Positions 6,470 to 14,178 of a DNA stretch of 14,178 nucleotides are shown here, piece by piece. The stretch is taken from positions 1 through 14,178 of the forward strand of contig JABEVA010000347.1 in the NCBI GenBank assembly GCA_013044065.1. Reading direction: 5' to 3'. How positions within the stretch are numbered: the stretch's first letter is position 1; every line of letters begins with the position of its first letter. Made by a program: the position numbers and the translations under genes. This stretch comes from Phycisphaerae bacterium. GTDB lineage: Bacteria; Planctomycetota; Phycisphaerae; WQYP01. The notes beneath the pieces were generated by a model that ran no database searches, was not told where the DNA came from, and saw nothing but the letters and a program-made list of their open reading frames with translations.

Positions 6470-7456
6470 ATGCGGCGAAGGTTATTAGAGTCCCGGATTT
6501 CATCCGTCCCGCGGCCCTCCCGGGCGGCACCGCCGCAGGCAGCCGCAACTGAAAGCACGCCGGTTCGCGTTACTTTCACCGGAAAATCCTGTCTGTTGCC
6601 GCAGATAGCCATGCTGGGCTGGTCGCGTTTCGCCAAGGCCCAGCCGCAGGCCTTAGCGGCTCATCAACACCCCAACTACTGGGAAATCTGTTATCTGGTC
6701 AGAGGTACGGTGGATTGGTGGGCGGGGAAGAATTATACGACCTTGCACGCGGGCGATGTTTATATCACGCCACCGAATCGGCCTCATGGCGGGACCAACG
6801 CGGTGATGCAGCCCTGCGAACTTTACTGGATTCAGGTGGCCGGTGTCGCGCGTCGCCCCTGGCCGGGCCTGAATCTGGCGGAAACTCGTGAAATCGGAGC
6901 AGGCCTCAACAGCCTGCGGCAATGGTCTTTCCCAGGATCGCCACGTATGGTGGAGCTTTTTGAACGTCTCCTTCAAGAACATCAACACCACGCTGCGCAC
7001 GCACGACTGCTCGCACGGGCCATCTTTTATCAACTCTTGGTGCAGGTACTGCGCGATCATGCGGCCCAGCCCGGCCGGGTGCCACAGCCTTACTGCATGC
7101 AAATTGCCACCGCCGTCCAGGCCATGGAAAACCGGCCCGAAGAGTCGGTTTCGCTGACCGAGCTGGCGGCTCGCGTGGGATGGTCGGTGAGTTATTTTTG
7201 CCAGCGTTTCATCCGTGAAACAGGGCTCACGCCCACAGAATACCGCAATCACCAACGGATTCGGCGCGCCAAATTGTTGCTTGAGCGCCCCGGCCACCAG
7301 ATAACAGCCATTGCGATGGAGTTGGGTTTTGCCAGCGGCCAATACTTTGCCACCGTATTCCGCCAGATTACCGGCCTGACACCGCGCGACTATGGCCGAG
7401 TCGCGGCTGCGGCGAGGGCTGCGCCCCATGGCTGGCCTCAAAAAACTGAAAAATGA
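6470..7456 (+). CDS. AraC-family transcriptional regulator with N-terminal cupin domain
   Basis: With the ATG at 6470 the protein has 328 residues. Residues about 55-110 form a cupin-like sensor segment, with HQHPNYWEICYLVRG, then the glycine turn LHAGDVYITPPNRPHGG, as in sugar-responsive AraC regulators. The C-terminal DNA-binding domain has two helix-turn-helix units: SLTELAARVGWSVSYFCQRF (228-247) and QITAIAMELGFASGQYFATV (277-296), ending with the family signature FRQITGLTPRDYG. It probably activates or represses genes in response to a small ligand. Position suggests the divergent PhyH-family gene as target, and possibly fucI. The same frame can start at GTG 6425, adding 15 residues, but neither start has a good Shine-Dalgarno sequence, and the upstream option would put the possible operator repeats inside the coding region. 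The tail after residue 310 is Ala/basic-rich. Confidence 0.9.
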   Translation: MRRRLLESRISSVPRPSRAAPPQAAATESTPVRVTFTGKSCLLPQIAMLGWSRFAKAQPQALAAHQHPNYWEICYLVRGTVDWWAGKNYTTLHAGDVYITPPNRPHGGTNAVMQPCELYWIQVAGVARRPWPGLNLAETREIGAGLNSLRQWSFPGSPRMVELFERLLQEHQHHAAHARLLARAIFYQLLVQVLRDHAAQPGRVPQPYCMQIATAVQAMENRPEESVSLTELAARVGWSVSYFCQRFIRETGLTPTEYRNHQRIRRAKLLLERPGHQITAIAMELGFASGQYFATVFRQITGLTPRDYGRVAAAARAAPHGWPQKTEK

Positions 7457-7579
7457 AGCAGTTTACAGCGGGTATATTCCCAGGGTTGCAGCGGACCTCG
7501 GGATGGCGTACGGTAAGGACCGCGGAGGCGGAAATCGGCAACGCGAGCAAAGACAGCGGCTAAGGGGTTCTCAGACGGT

Positions 7580-8536
7580 ATGGCATTTGATTTTTTAAAA
7601 AAGGCGATCGGCACGAGCGTGGACAAACTGCGTGGTGGGCTTTCCCGCACTCGCCAAGCCTTGATGGGGTCGCTGAGATCCATTCTCAGCGGCCGCACAC
7701 TCGACGAAGCACTGCTGGAAGATCTGCGTAAACGATTGATTCTCGCGGATCTGGGGGTGGTGGCCACCAACCGCATCACTGCGGATTTGCGGCAAGCCTG
7801 GCAGGCGAAAAAGATAAATTCCGGCGATCAGGTGCTGGAATTTCTTAAGTCAGAAATGAAAAGTTACTGGCCGCAGGAAAGCCGTGCCCTGCATTTGGCC
7901 CCAGCCGGCCCAACCGTCATTTTGGTCACGGGTATCAACGGTGCGGGCAAAACCACAAGTATTGCCAAACTGGGCCAATATTTGAAGGCGCAAAATAAAA
8001 CCGTGATGGTGGCCGCGTGTGACACGTTCCGGGCCGCCGCCGTGGAACAGTTGTCCATCTGGGCGTCGCGTATCGGGGTCGATATTGTGAAACACCAGAT
8101 GGGATCGGATCCGGCGGCGGTGGCATTTGACGCCTGCGAGGCCGCGGTGGCCCGCAAAATTGACGTTCTGATTGTGGATACCGCCGGGCGGCTGCACACC
8201 CAGGACCACCTGATGCGCGAGTTGGAAAAAATACAACGTGTCATCCATAAGAAAATTCCGGACGGCCCACACGAGGTGTTGCTGGTGCTGGACGCCACCA
8301 CCGGCCAAAATGCCATCCGCCAGGCCGAAGAATTCAAAAAGGCGGTCCGCCTGACCGGGATATTCCTGGCCAAACTGGACGGCACGGCCAAGGGTGGCAT
8401 TGTGGTGGCCATCCGCCATCAACTGGATCTGCCGGTGAAATTTATCGGCTTGGGCGAGAGGCCGGAGGACATTGCTCCGTTTTCGCCGGATGATTTCGTT
8501 GAGGCAATTTTCGCACAGAGCGAAACCCCGGGCTGA
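7580..8536 (+). CDS. ftsY: Signal recognition particle receptor GTPase FtsY
   Basis: FtsY docks the SRP (Ffh with 4.5S RNA) carrying a nascent membrane protein to the inner membrane and the Sec translocon, using reciprocal GTP hydrolysis. The 318-aa protein contains the N domain (about 20-100) and the G domain: P-loop GINGAGKTTS (118-127), DTFRAAAVEQL (148-158), DTAGR (200-204), DATTGQNA (238-245), AKLDGTAKGG (264-273) and GLGERPEDIAPF (290-301). The amphipathic N-terminus MAFDFLKKAIGTSVDKL could be the membrane-targeting helix. It lacks the long acidic A domain of E. coli FtsY, as in many bacteria. The ATG at 7580 has AAGGGG about 12 nt upstream. It lies 123 nt after the AraC gene on the same strand and is followed by a separate promoter, so it is likely transcribed alone. 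Confidence 0.97.
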   Translation: MAFDFLKKAIGTSVDKLRGGLSRTRQALMGSLRSILSGRTLDEALLEDLRKRLILADLGVVATNRITADLRQAWQAKKINSGDQVLEFLKSEMKSYWPQESRALHLAPAGPTVILVTGINGAGKTTSIAKLGQYLKAQNKTVMVAACDTFRAAAVEQLSIWASRIGVDIVKHQMGSDPAAVAFDACEAAVARKIDVLIVDTAGRLHTQDHLMRELEKIQRVIHKKIPDGPHEVLLVLDATTGQNAIRQAEEFKKAVRLTGIFLAKLDGTAKGGIVVAIRHQLDLPVKFIGLGERPEDIAPFSPDDFVEAIFAQSETPG

Positions 8537-8558
8537 CCGGCAGCGGCAGCGTTTCGAC

Positions 8559-8596
8559 TTGACATTTCAAATGCCTATTTTAAAATAATATTTGAA
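8559..8596 (+). promoter_or_regulatory. Promoter and palindromic operator of the efflux operon
   Basis: TTGACA (8559-8564, perfect -35) and TAAAAT (8581-8586, five of six for -10) are 16 nt apart. A perfect inverted repeat TTCAAAT (8566-8572) and ATTTGAA (8590-8596), with 17 nt between, is centred on the -10 box, which itself lies in the palindrome ATTTTAAAAT (8577-8586). Repressor binding here would block RNA polymerase, as expected for autoregulation by the TetR-type protein encoded just downstream. Confidence 0.72.
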
Positions 8597-8643
8597 TGTG
8601 GTGGTGTCATGACTCGCCGCCATTCATTGATGGAATCGCGGCT

Positions 8644-9405
8644 ATGGCTTCACGACACTCCCGGACATCGGACGAAGGCACACGATCGCGGCTGCTGCAC
8701 GCGGCCGGTGAGGTCTTTGCCGATCATGGCTTTCGTGCGGCCACGGTGCAGATGATCTGTCAACGGGCGAAGGCCAACGTCGCGGCGGTCAACTATTACT
8801 TCCGGGACAAGGAAACGCTGTATCACGAAGCGTTGCAATATGGAAAGCATCCGGAAATTTACAATCTGGAGCATTTTAAGACGGCCGTGCGCCATCAGCC
8901 TCGCCAGGCCCTGGAACTGTTTGTCCAGGATTTTATCCGGCGGTTGCTGACACAGGGGAGCCGGCCCCAATGGTATACCCGGCTGGTGGCCCGGGAAATG
9001 GCCGAACCTACCGCCGGGCTGCAGGTGTTTATCACCACCTGCGTGCTTCCGCGGATGGAGGCAGTGGCGGCCATCGTTCGCGGTATCGCTTCTCCCGCCA
9101 AGCTCGATGAAGCTCTGGTACAGCGCGCGGTCAACAGCATCATTGGGCAATGCCTGTTTTATCATCGCTACCGCAACATTGTGCTCAAAATGATGAAGCA
9201 TGCCGAGTTTGGCAATAGCGATATTGAAAGCATCACGGAAAGCATTGTCCAATTTTCGCTGGGCGGAATTCACGCCATTGTGTCTGCCGGCTCGACCACG
9301 GCCGCGCCGGGTGGACCTAAGCTAAAATCACAGGCTCCAGGACGAGTATCCGCTCGATCTTTGAAAACGGGAGACAGGAACCGAAAACTTGACCAGACAA
9401 CATGA
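8644..9405 (+). CDS. TetR-family repressor with CecR-like C-terminal domain
   Basis: The 253-aa protein has a TetR DNA-binding domain: RSRLLHAAGEVFADHGFRAA (about 14-33), then the helix-turn-helix VQMICQRAKANVAAVNYYF (35-53) and DKETLYHEAL. The NYYFRDKETLY form, a second domain with ALELFVQDFIRRLL and REMAEPT, and the length resemble CecR (YbiH), the E. coli regulator of an HlyD/ABC efflux locus. The last 40 or so residues are Gly/Ser/basic-rich, look disordered and are not part of the fold. I prefer the ATG at 8644: the in-frame ATG at 8596 lies inside the operator and almost on the predicted transcription start, and would add an unusual WWCHDS leader. The Shine-Dalgarno is weak either way. 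As first gene of the pump operon it is the likely local repressor, released by a pump substrate. Confidence 0.9.
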   Translation: MASRHSRTSDEGTRSRLLHAAGEVFADHGFRAATVQMICQRAKANVAAVNYYFRDKETLYHEALQYGKHPEIYNLEHFKTAVRHQPRQALELFVQDFIRRLLTQGSRPQWYTRLVAREMAEPTAGLQVFITTCVLPRMEAVAAIVRGIASPAKLDEALVQRAVNSIIGQCLFYHRYRNIVLKMMKHAEFGNSDIESITESIVQFSLGGIHAIVSAGSTTAAPGGPKLKSQAPGRVSARSLKTGDRNRKLDQTT

Positions 9406-9483
9406 AGTAACCCTCTGACCCATGCCCTGCGGCCACCGATGAAAACGGCCAGGTCTAAGGGCGAACCTCGAATGGAGTTCATC

Positions 9484-10869
9484 ATGGCCCAGGACAATCA
9501 TCCGGAAGAAGCCCAGATACAGGCCGCCCCCGCTGCGGCCTCATCAGCCTTGCCACGCGATTCCAGCGAGGGCAATCCATCGCGGCGCAAAACCTTTATG
9601 CTGATTTTACTGGCATTGATCGTGCTGGGAGCCTGTGCGGGCGGCTTGTGGTTGTGGTTGACATGGGATTATGTTTCCACCGATGACGCTTTTGTTGATG
9701 CACACATCATCTATATAAGCCCGCAGGTGGCCGCCCATGTCAACAAGGTGCTGGTACTGGACAACCAGTATGTAAAAAGAGGCACCCCGCTGGTGCAATT
9801 GGATCCGCGTGATTTTCAAGCCGCACTGGATCGGGCCGAGGCCGCCTTGCAGGTAGCCAGAGCCAACCACTTGGCCAGTACATTTGGGCTGGCTCTGATA
9901 CACCGAACTTCCCGTGCGGCAGTCGATCAGGCGCTGGCCCAGGTCAGCATTGCCCAGTCACAAATTGCCCAGGCTCAGGCCGCGCTGGCCGGTGCCAAAA
10001 GCAATCTGTTGGAGGCTAAGGCCAATGTGGCCGCGGCGGTGGCCGCGGTAGCCCATGCCAATGCCCAGGTTCTGGCGGATTCGGCCACCGCGGTTAAAGC
10101 GCAGCAGGATTACCAGCGCTATTCCAAGTTACTTAAAACCGGCGATGTCACGCCCAGCCAACTGGAAAATTATCGCGCTGCGGCGGTCAGTGCCCAAGCC
10201 TACGTAGCGGCGGATCGTACTGAAGTCATTGCCAAACAAGCCATGGTGGCCCAAGCCCGCGCGGCTGTGGCCGCAGCCCGGCAAGGCGTTACCGCTGCTC
10301 AAGCGGCACTGGCCCGTGCCCAGGCCGGCTTGGTTTTGGCCAAGGCTCAACTGGCTGCGGTTAATGTGGTGCCACAGCAGGTGGGCAAACAATCCAGTAA
10401 TGTGTCGGCCAGCAGTGCCACCATTGCCGAGTTGAAAGCTCAGGTGGAACAGGCCCAATTGAATCTTTCGTATTGCGATATTGATGCACCGGTCACGGGT
10501 TACGTCACCAGAAAGGCCGTGGAACCCGGTGATTACGTCACCATCGGCCAGAACCTGCTGGCCGTTGTGCGACCGAAGATGTGGGTTACCGCCAATTTCA
10601 AGGAAACTGATTTAACCCACATGAAGCCGGGCGATCCGGCCACGATTTCCATTGATGCCTATCCCAACGTCAAGTTAAAAGGTTACGTGCAAAGTATTCA
10701 GGCCGGAACCGGGGCCAAATTCAGCTTATTGCCGCCCGAAAATGCCACCGGCAATTATGTGAAAGTGGTGCAGCGTGTACCGGTAAAGATACTTTTTAAG
10801 GATCTGCCGACAAAATTACCTTACTTGGCGGCGGGCATGTCCGCGGTACCGGAGGTCAAGGTGCGATGA
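9484..10869 (+). CDS. EmrA-like HlyD-family membrane fusion (periplasmic adaptor) protein
   Basis: This adaptor would bridge the inner-membrane pump and the outer-membrane channel. Of 461 residues, 38-60 form one membrane anchor (LILLALIVLGACAGGLWLWL), leaving a short cytosolic N-terminus. Residues 64-108 (STDDAFVDAHIIYISPQVAA, then VLDNQYVKRGTPLVQLDP) are the first half of the lipoyl/barrel-sandwich domain. About 110-328 is a very Ala/Gln-rich coiled-coil hairpin. Residues 331-362 (DIDAPVTGYVTRKAVEPGDY) close the lipoyl domain, followed by a beta-barrel with the EmrA-type segment around 405-437. It is longer than E. coli EmrA (about 390 aa) because of the long hairpin. GGAG with 6-nt spacing selects the ATG at 9484; in-frame ATGs at 9439 and 9472 have poorer sites. 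The stop overlaps the next start (ATGA), indicating translational coupling. Confidence 0.94.
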   Translation: MAQDNHPEEAQIQAAPAAASSALPRDSSEGNPSRRKTFMLILLALIVLGACAGGLWLWLTWDYVSTDDAFVDAHIIYISPQVAAHVNKVLVLDNQYVKRGTPLVQLDPRDFQAALDRAEAALQVARANHLASTFGLALIHRTSRAAVDQALAQVSIAQSQIAQAQAALAGAKSNLLEAKANVAAAVAAVAHANAQVLADSATAVKAQQDYQRYSKLLKTGDVTPSQLENYRAAAVSAQAYVAADRTEVIAKQAMVAQARAAVAAARQGVTAAQAALARAQAGLVLAKAQLAAVNVVPQQVGKQSSNVSASSATIAELKAQVEQAQLNLSYCDIDAPVTGYVTRKAVEPGDYVTIGQNLLAVVRPKMWVTANFKETDLTHMKPGDPATISIDAYPNVKLKGYVQSIQAGTGAKFSLLPPENATGNYVKVVQRVPVKILFKDLPTKLPYLAAGMSAVPEVKVR

Positions 10870-12464
10870 GCACTCTCGCCGATGCTGGCAAGATCGAGCC
10901 GACAGCCCTGGTCGGTCCAGCCATGAACCCGTGGATGGTGATGCCATTGGTAGCCATGGCCGCATTCATGGAAGTGCTGGATTCCACGATTGTTAATGTG
11001 TCGTTGCCGCACATTGCCGGAAGTCTTTCCACCACAGTGGACCAAAGTACCTGGGTGCTTACCAGCTATCTGGTGGCCAATGCCATTGTGTTGCCGCTGA
11101 ACGGCTTTTTTACCAGTCGGCTGGGGCGCAAGCCCTACTTCATGTTGTGCCTGGGTATCTTCACCACCAGTTCGCTGCTGTGCGGGCTGGCCCCTAATAT
11201 CGGAATTCTTCTGGCGATGCGGGTTTTACAGGGGTTGGTCGGCGGTGGCTTGCAGCCGGGTGCCCAGGCCATTATGGCCGAAACACTGCCCCGAAACCGC
11301 GTCGGCATGGCCATGGCTATTTACGGCATTGTGGTCGTGGTGGCACCGGTGCTGGGGCCTGTGCTGGGTGGTATTATCACGGATAATTTGAGTTGGCGCT
11401 GGTGCTTTTTCGTCAACGTGCCGGTGGGAATTATTGTGTTGTTTCTGGTCTACATGATTTTGCAGGATTCCCCGCACCATGAAGCCAAAGGATTCCGCCG
11501 CGGAATGAAGTTTGATTACATTGGCCTGAGCTTGCTGTCGCTGGGACTTGCCGGCCTGCAGGTGATGGTGGATCGCGGTGAAGATGCGGATTGGTTTGCT
11601 TCCAAGTTCATCATCGGTTGCGGCTTGGTGGCGGCCATCGGGCTGACCGCCGCCTTTATTTGGGAATGGTATACGGCCGAACCGATCGTGAACCTTCGCT
11701 TGCTTAAAAATCGCAACTTTGGCCTGACCACGCTGGGCATGCTTATTTTTGGCGCGGTACTCTATGCGAGTTCCACGCTGCTGCCGCTGCTTGCGCAAAC
11801 GCTTATGGGTTACACCGCCAAAGAAGCGGGCATGGTACTGGCCCCCGGGGGCCTGGTCGTTCTGGTGCTGATGCCACTGGTGGGCTTGCTGATCACCCGC
11901 TTTTCCATCCGCTGGCTGCTGGTATTCGGCGTGCTGGCTAATGTCGCGGCCTTGGAGCTGATGGCCCGGCTTTCACTTCATGCGGCATTCGATAATCTGG
12001 TCGTTTGTCGCGTGGTTCAGGGGATGGGATTGGCCTTCATGTTCGTGCCGATCAATACCGCCGCCTTTGCCGATATGCCCAGAGTGCAAATTAGTTCGGC
12101 CTCGGGTATAATTAACTTGGCGAGAAATATCGGAGGCAGCGTCGGCATTTCGTTATCGGTGGCTTATGTCAAACAGGTATCGCAAATGCAGCAGGTCTTT
12201 TTGATCGCTCATGCCAGCACTCTCAACGTGGCGTACCGAACTGCTGTTTCCCAACTGCGGGCAGCAGCGATAGCGGGCGGTACCGCCCCAGCCAATGCCC
12301 TTAAAATGACCCAAGCCATAATTTACCGCGACATTCTTGGACAAGCCGGAATACTCGCGTATATTCATGCGTTTCGCCTGTTGGGACTGATTTTTCTGCT
12401 GCTATTACCATTGATGCTGCTGATTAAAGATGTGCATAAGCGACCGGTGCCGCCGGTTTTGTAA
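10866..12464 (+). CDS. EmrB/QacA-type MFS multidrug efflux transporter (DHA2 family)
   Basis: This is the inner-membrane drug/proton antiporter of the tripartite pump. At 532 aa and very hydrophobic, it fits the 14-helix DHA2 family. Signatures: motif D1-like LDSTIVNVSLPHIAG (38-52), motif A GFFTSRLGRKP (80-90), RVLQGLVGGGLQPGAQAIM (119-137), motif C APVLGPVLGGIITDNLSWRW (160-179) and the EmrB-typical FVNVPVGI. The start overlaps the adaptor stop by 4 nt, and the outer-membrane gene follows after 15 nt, so all are co-transcribed. The substrate cannot be inferred; related pumps export hydrophobic drugs, uncouplers, bile salts or fatty acids. Confidence 0.95.
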   Translation: MSTLADAGKIEPTALVGPAMNPWMVMPLVAMAAFMEVLDSTIVNVSLPHIAGSLSTTVDQSTWVLTSYLVANAIVLPLNGFFTSRLGRKPYFMLCLGIFTTSSLLCGLAPNIGILLAMRVLQGLVGGGLQPGAQAIMAETLPRNRVGMAMAIYGIVVVVAPVLGPVLGGIITDNLSWRWCFFVNVPVGIIVLFLVYMILQDSPHHEAKGFRRGMKFDYIGLSLLSLGLAGLQVMVDRGEDADWFASKFIIGCGLVAAIGLTAAFIWEWYTAEPIVNLRLLKNRNFGLTTLGMLIFGAVLYASSTLLPLLAQTLMGYTAKEAGMVLAPGGLVVLVLMPLVGLLITRFSIRWLLVFGVLANVAALELMARLSLHAAFDNLVVCRVVQGMGLAFMFVPINTAAFADMPRVQISSASGIINLARNIGGSVGISLSVAYVKQVSQMQQVFLIAHASTLNVAYRTAVSQLRAAAIAGGTAPANALKMTQAIIYRDILGQAGILAYIHAFRLLGLIFLLLLPLMLLIKDVHKRPVPPVL

Positions 12465-12479
12465 TAAGGAGTTGCCAAA

Positions 12480-14012
12480 ATGAACATCGCCGCACATTTC
12501 AACACCAAAGCCGCTCCACGACTGGCACTGCTGGCGGTGGCAATGGCATTGTCGCTTTCGGGCTGCGTGAATCAAAAAAAGGAAGTGGCTCACTACCGGA
12601 AAATTCTTCATGCCAAGCCGGCGGTAGCGGCGGTAAAAATACCGATGGTGCTCACCCTTTCGCAAGCCATGCGACTGGCCAACAACAATAACGAGGAACT
12701 GGCCATCAGCGGCGAAAATTATCTGCAAGCTTTGATTGCCAAGGACAAGGCCTTCGCCACGTTCATGCCGCACGTTGGAATCGGCGCTTCCGATTTCCAG
12801 ATGCATGGCTATGCGCCGCCGGCCGGCTTTCCGAGCAGCATCACCGATTTTTATCAAACCCACTATGTCAATGTGCCTCTGGCCAGTACCCTTAACGTGA
12901 ACGTACTCAAAGACGCCACCGCCATCAGCAGCGCCCGGCTGGTTTCCGGCCAGCGCAAAGCGGCCATGCTGGATCTGCAATCCAGCCTGTTGCTGGAGGT
13001 GGCACAAACGTACTATCAGGTGCTCAGCGAGGCCCGATCCGTGGCGGTACTGAAGCAGACATTAAAAGTGCAACAGGCCAGAGTGACCATGGTCACCCAT
13101 GAATTGAAGGCGGGCGTGGCCCTGCGACTCACCGTGCTGCAAAGCCAATCCGACGAAGCCAATACACGTGTGCAGTTGACCCAAGCCCGCAATAACGTGG
13201 TGCGCGGGCGGGCCACACTGGCGTATTTAATGGGGGCGGCCAATCTGAACCATGCCCGATTACTCAACGATTTTAACCCTAAAATTCATCTGCCCACACT
13301 GGCACAACTGCAGAAAATAGCATGGTCCCAGCGACAAGATCTCAAGGCGGCGGAAGAAAAGGTGGCCGCAGAGGAAAAGAATGTTCAGGCGGTCTATGAG
13401 CAATACTTCCCATCCGTGGCGCTTAATTTTGATACTTTTTTATACAAGGGGCAGTTTCCAACCGATAGCTGGTGGTCCGGGCTGTTCAGCGTGAACATGC
13501 CCCTGTTTGAAGGTGGTGAAATTTACGCCAATTTGCGCTCGGCGTATTCCCAATACCGGCAGGCGATGTTGGCCGCCCATCAATTGCGCCGCCACATCGG
13601 CGAGGAAATAACCATAGCCCAGGCCGACTGGCTTAGTGGATTGCAACTGGAAAAGGATCTCCAAACAGAAATGGCGTCATCGCGGTCGGCGTACCATCAG
13701 GCGGAACATTCATTCAAGGCCGGGTTATCCACCAATTTGGATGTCATCACCGCCCAAGATCAGGAACTGGCCACGCAGTTGGCCTATCAGCAATCCCGCT
13801 TTCAAACCCGCATTAACCTGCTGAATTTGTTCCGGGTTTCCGGCCGGCTAACCTACCCCGCCATGGTTAAACTTCAGCAGGTGGAGCAGCACCGTGATTT
13901 TCCGCCCAGGGCCAGCAAAAAGCCCCTGGCGACGAACTTCCCGATCAATCCACCGCACACGCAGGCCAGCGCGGTGGCCAGCGCCGGCCCGAGCGTAAAA
14001 TCAGCCCGCTGA
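12480..14012 (+). CDS. TolC/OprM-family outer-membrane efflux lipoprotein
   Basis: This protein would form the trimeric outer-membrane duct of the pump. The 510-aa product begins with a lipoprotein signal peptide (APRLALLAVAMALSLSGC, lipobox LSGC, lipidated C29). Two outer-membrane-efflux repeats follow, about residues 58-255 (LTLSQAMRLANNNNEELAIS at its start) and 265-455 (WSQRQDLKAAEEKVAAEEKN, then a glycine-rich strand with MPLFEGGEIYANLRSAYSQY, then the helical LDVITAQDQELATQLAYQQS). The C-terminal 50 residues are Pro/Ala/Ser-rich and probably disordered. The start is well supported by AAGGAG 8 nt upstream. A TolC-type channel implies a true outer membrane. It is the last gene of the operon; no clear intrinsic terminator follows. 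Confidence 0.93.
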   Translation: MNIAAHFNTKAAPRLALLAVAMALSLSGCVNQKKEVAHYRKILHAKPAVAAVKIPMVLTLSQAMRLANNNNEELAISGENYLQALIAKDKAFATFMPHVGIGASDFQMHGYAPPAGFPSSITDFYQTHYVNVPLASTLNVNVLKDATAISSARLVSGQRKAAMLDLQSSLLLEVAQTYYQVLSEARSVAVLKQTLKVQQARVTMVTHELKAGVALRLTVLQSQSDEANTRVQLTQARNNVVRGRATLAYLMGAANLNHARLLNDFNPKIHLPTLAQLQKIAWSQRQDLKAAEEKVAAEEKNVQAVYEQYFPSVALNFDTFLYKGQFPTDSWWSGLFSVNMPLFEGGEIYANLRSAYSQYRQAMLAAHQLRRHIGEEITIAQADWLSGLQLEKDLQTEMASSRSAYHQAEHSFKAGLSTNLDVITAQDQELATQLAYQQSRFQTRINLLNLFRVSGRLTYPAMVKLQQVEQHRDFPPRASKKPLATNFPINPPHTQASAVASAGPSVKSAR

Positions 14013-14127
14013 GGCGGCACTGCGTCCTTTTCCGGAACAGTTCCTGCGTCATCGTGCTCCGGACAAGCCAAAATTAAATAGGGTCTTCGGGCAATCGAGT
14101 GGGTAAAAATACACATTTTTGGGAACA

Positions 14128-14166
14128 TTCCGCACACATATAGAATGTGTTATAATTCTATGTGTG
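14128..14166 (+). promoter_or_regulatory. Extended -10 promoter inside an inverted repeat (gene beyond the right edge)
   Basis: TGTTATAAT (14148-14156) is a perfect extended -10 motif; the -35 region (TTCCGC, 14128-14133) is poor, as is common for extended -10 promoters. The box lies inside an inverted repeat: CACACATATAGAAT (14133-14146) and ATTCTATGTGTG (14155-14166), which match over 12 positions once a two-base TA insertion in the left arm is ignored. This looks like an operator of a dimeric repressor controlling the next gene to the right. The rest of 14013-14127 shows no gene. Confidence 0.5.
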
Positions 14167-14178
14167 GCAAGTTGGAAC

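Noticed and set aside
6653..7441. 262-codon minus-strand frame
   Set aside because: Antisense to the AraC-family regulator, with no recognisable domain; a shadow frame.
7850..8422. 190-codon minus-strand frames inside ftsY
   Set aside because: Antisense to the conserved FtsY GTPase domain and without motifs of their own.
14028..14064. Two TCCGGA copies after the efflux operon as a possible terminator
   Set aside because: The stem would be only 6 bp with a loop of about 20 nt and no T-run follows; too weak to call.
1..14178. CRISPR array, tandem repeats or insertion-sequence ends
   Set aside because: No regularly spaced direct repeats and no transposase frames were seen; the only mobile element supported is the group II intron.

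Overview
The window looks like chromosomal DNA from a planctomycete, most likely a member of the Phycisphaerae. The main clue is the C-terminal piece of a prepilin-like protein with a DGQNVSFGDAHVAW-type motif, a hallmark of the large planctomycete DUF1559/H-X9-DG families. A long-type PurC, an outer-membrane efflux lipoprotein (so a diderm cell) and moderately GC-rich coding DNA with several GTG/TTG starts agree with this. The phylum call is inference from protein style, not from a marker-gene search.

Left edge (1-1088): the 5' end of a group II intron lies on the minus strand, with the first 61 codons of its reverse transcriptase/maturase running off the window. Just beyond its 5' splice boundary (about 652) is a truncated 3' fragment of a prepilin-type gene in the opposite orientation. 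An imperfect hairpin sits 8 nt upstream of the intron start.

Housekeeping block (1112-3042): a 60-aa PLDc_N-type membrane protein, a possible 51-aa exported peptide, purC (purine synthesis), and a tRNA-Leu(UAA) transcribed away from purC. The purC and tRNA promoters appear to be back to back and to share their -35 region.

Sugar/dioxygenase block (3307-7456): L-fucose isomerase (fucI) and a phytanoyl-CoA-dioxygenase-family enzyme on the minus strand, with an AraC-family cupin regulator diverging from them. A strong intrinsic terminator lies between the dioxygenase gene and fucI, so the two are probably separate transcription units. The regulator/dioxygenase intergenic region holds repeated TGAACG half-sites that may bind the regulator.

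ffs/ftsY function (7580-8536): FtsY, the signal-recognition-particle receptor GTPase, standing alone.

Efflux operon (8559-14012): a strong sigma70-like promoter overlapped by an inverted repeat, then a TetR/CecR-type repressor, an EmrA-like membrane-fusion protein, an EmrB-like DHA2 drug/proton antiporter and a TolC/OprM-type outer-membrane lipoprotein, closely spaced on one strand. Together these form a complete self-regulated tripartite pump. The right edge carries another promoter with a perfect extended -10 inside an inverted repeat, driving a gene outside the window.

I did not find a clearly new defence or biosynthetic system. The items most worth a second look are the intron insertion site, the pairing of a PhyH enzyme and an AraC regulator with fucI, and the two promoter/operator palindromes.
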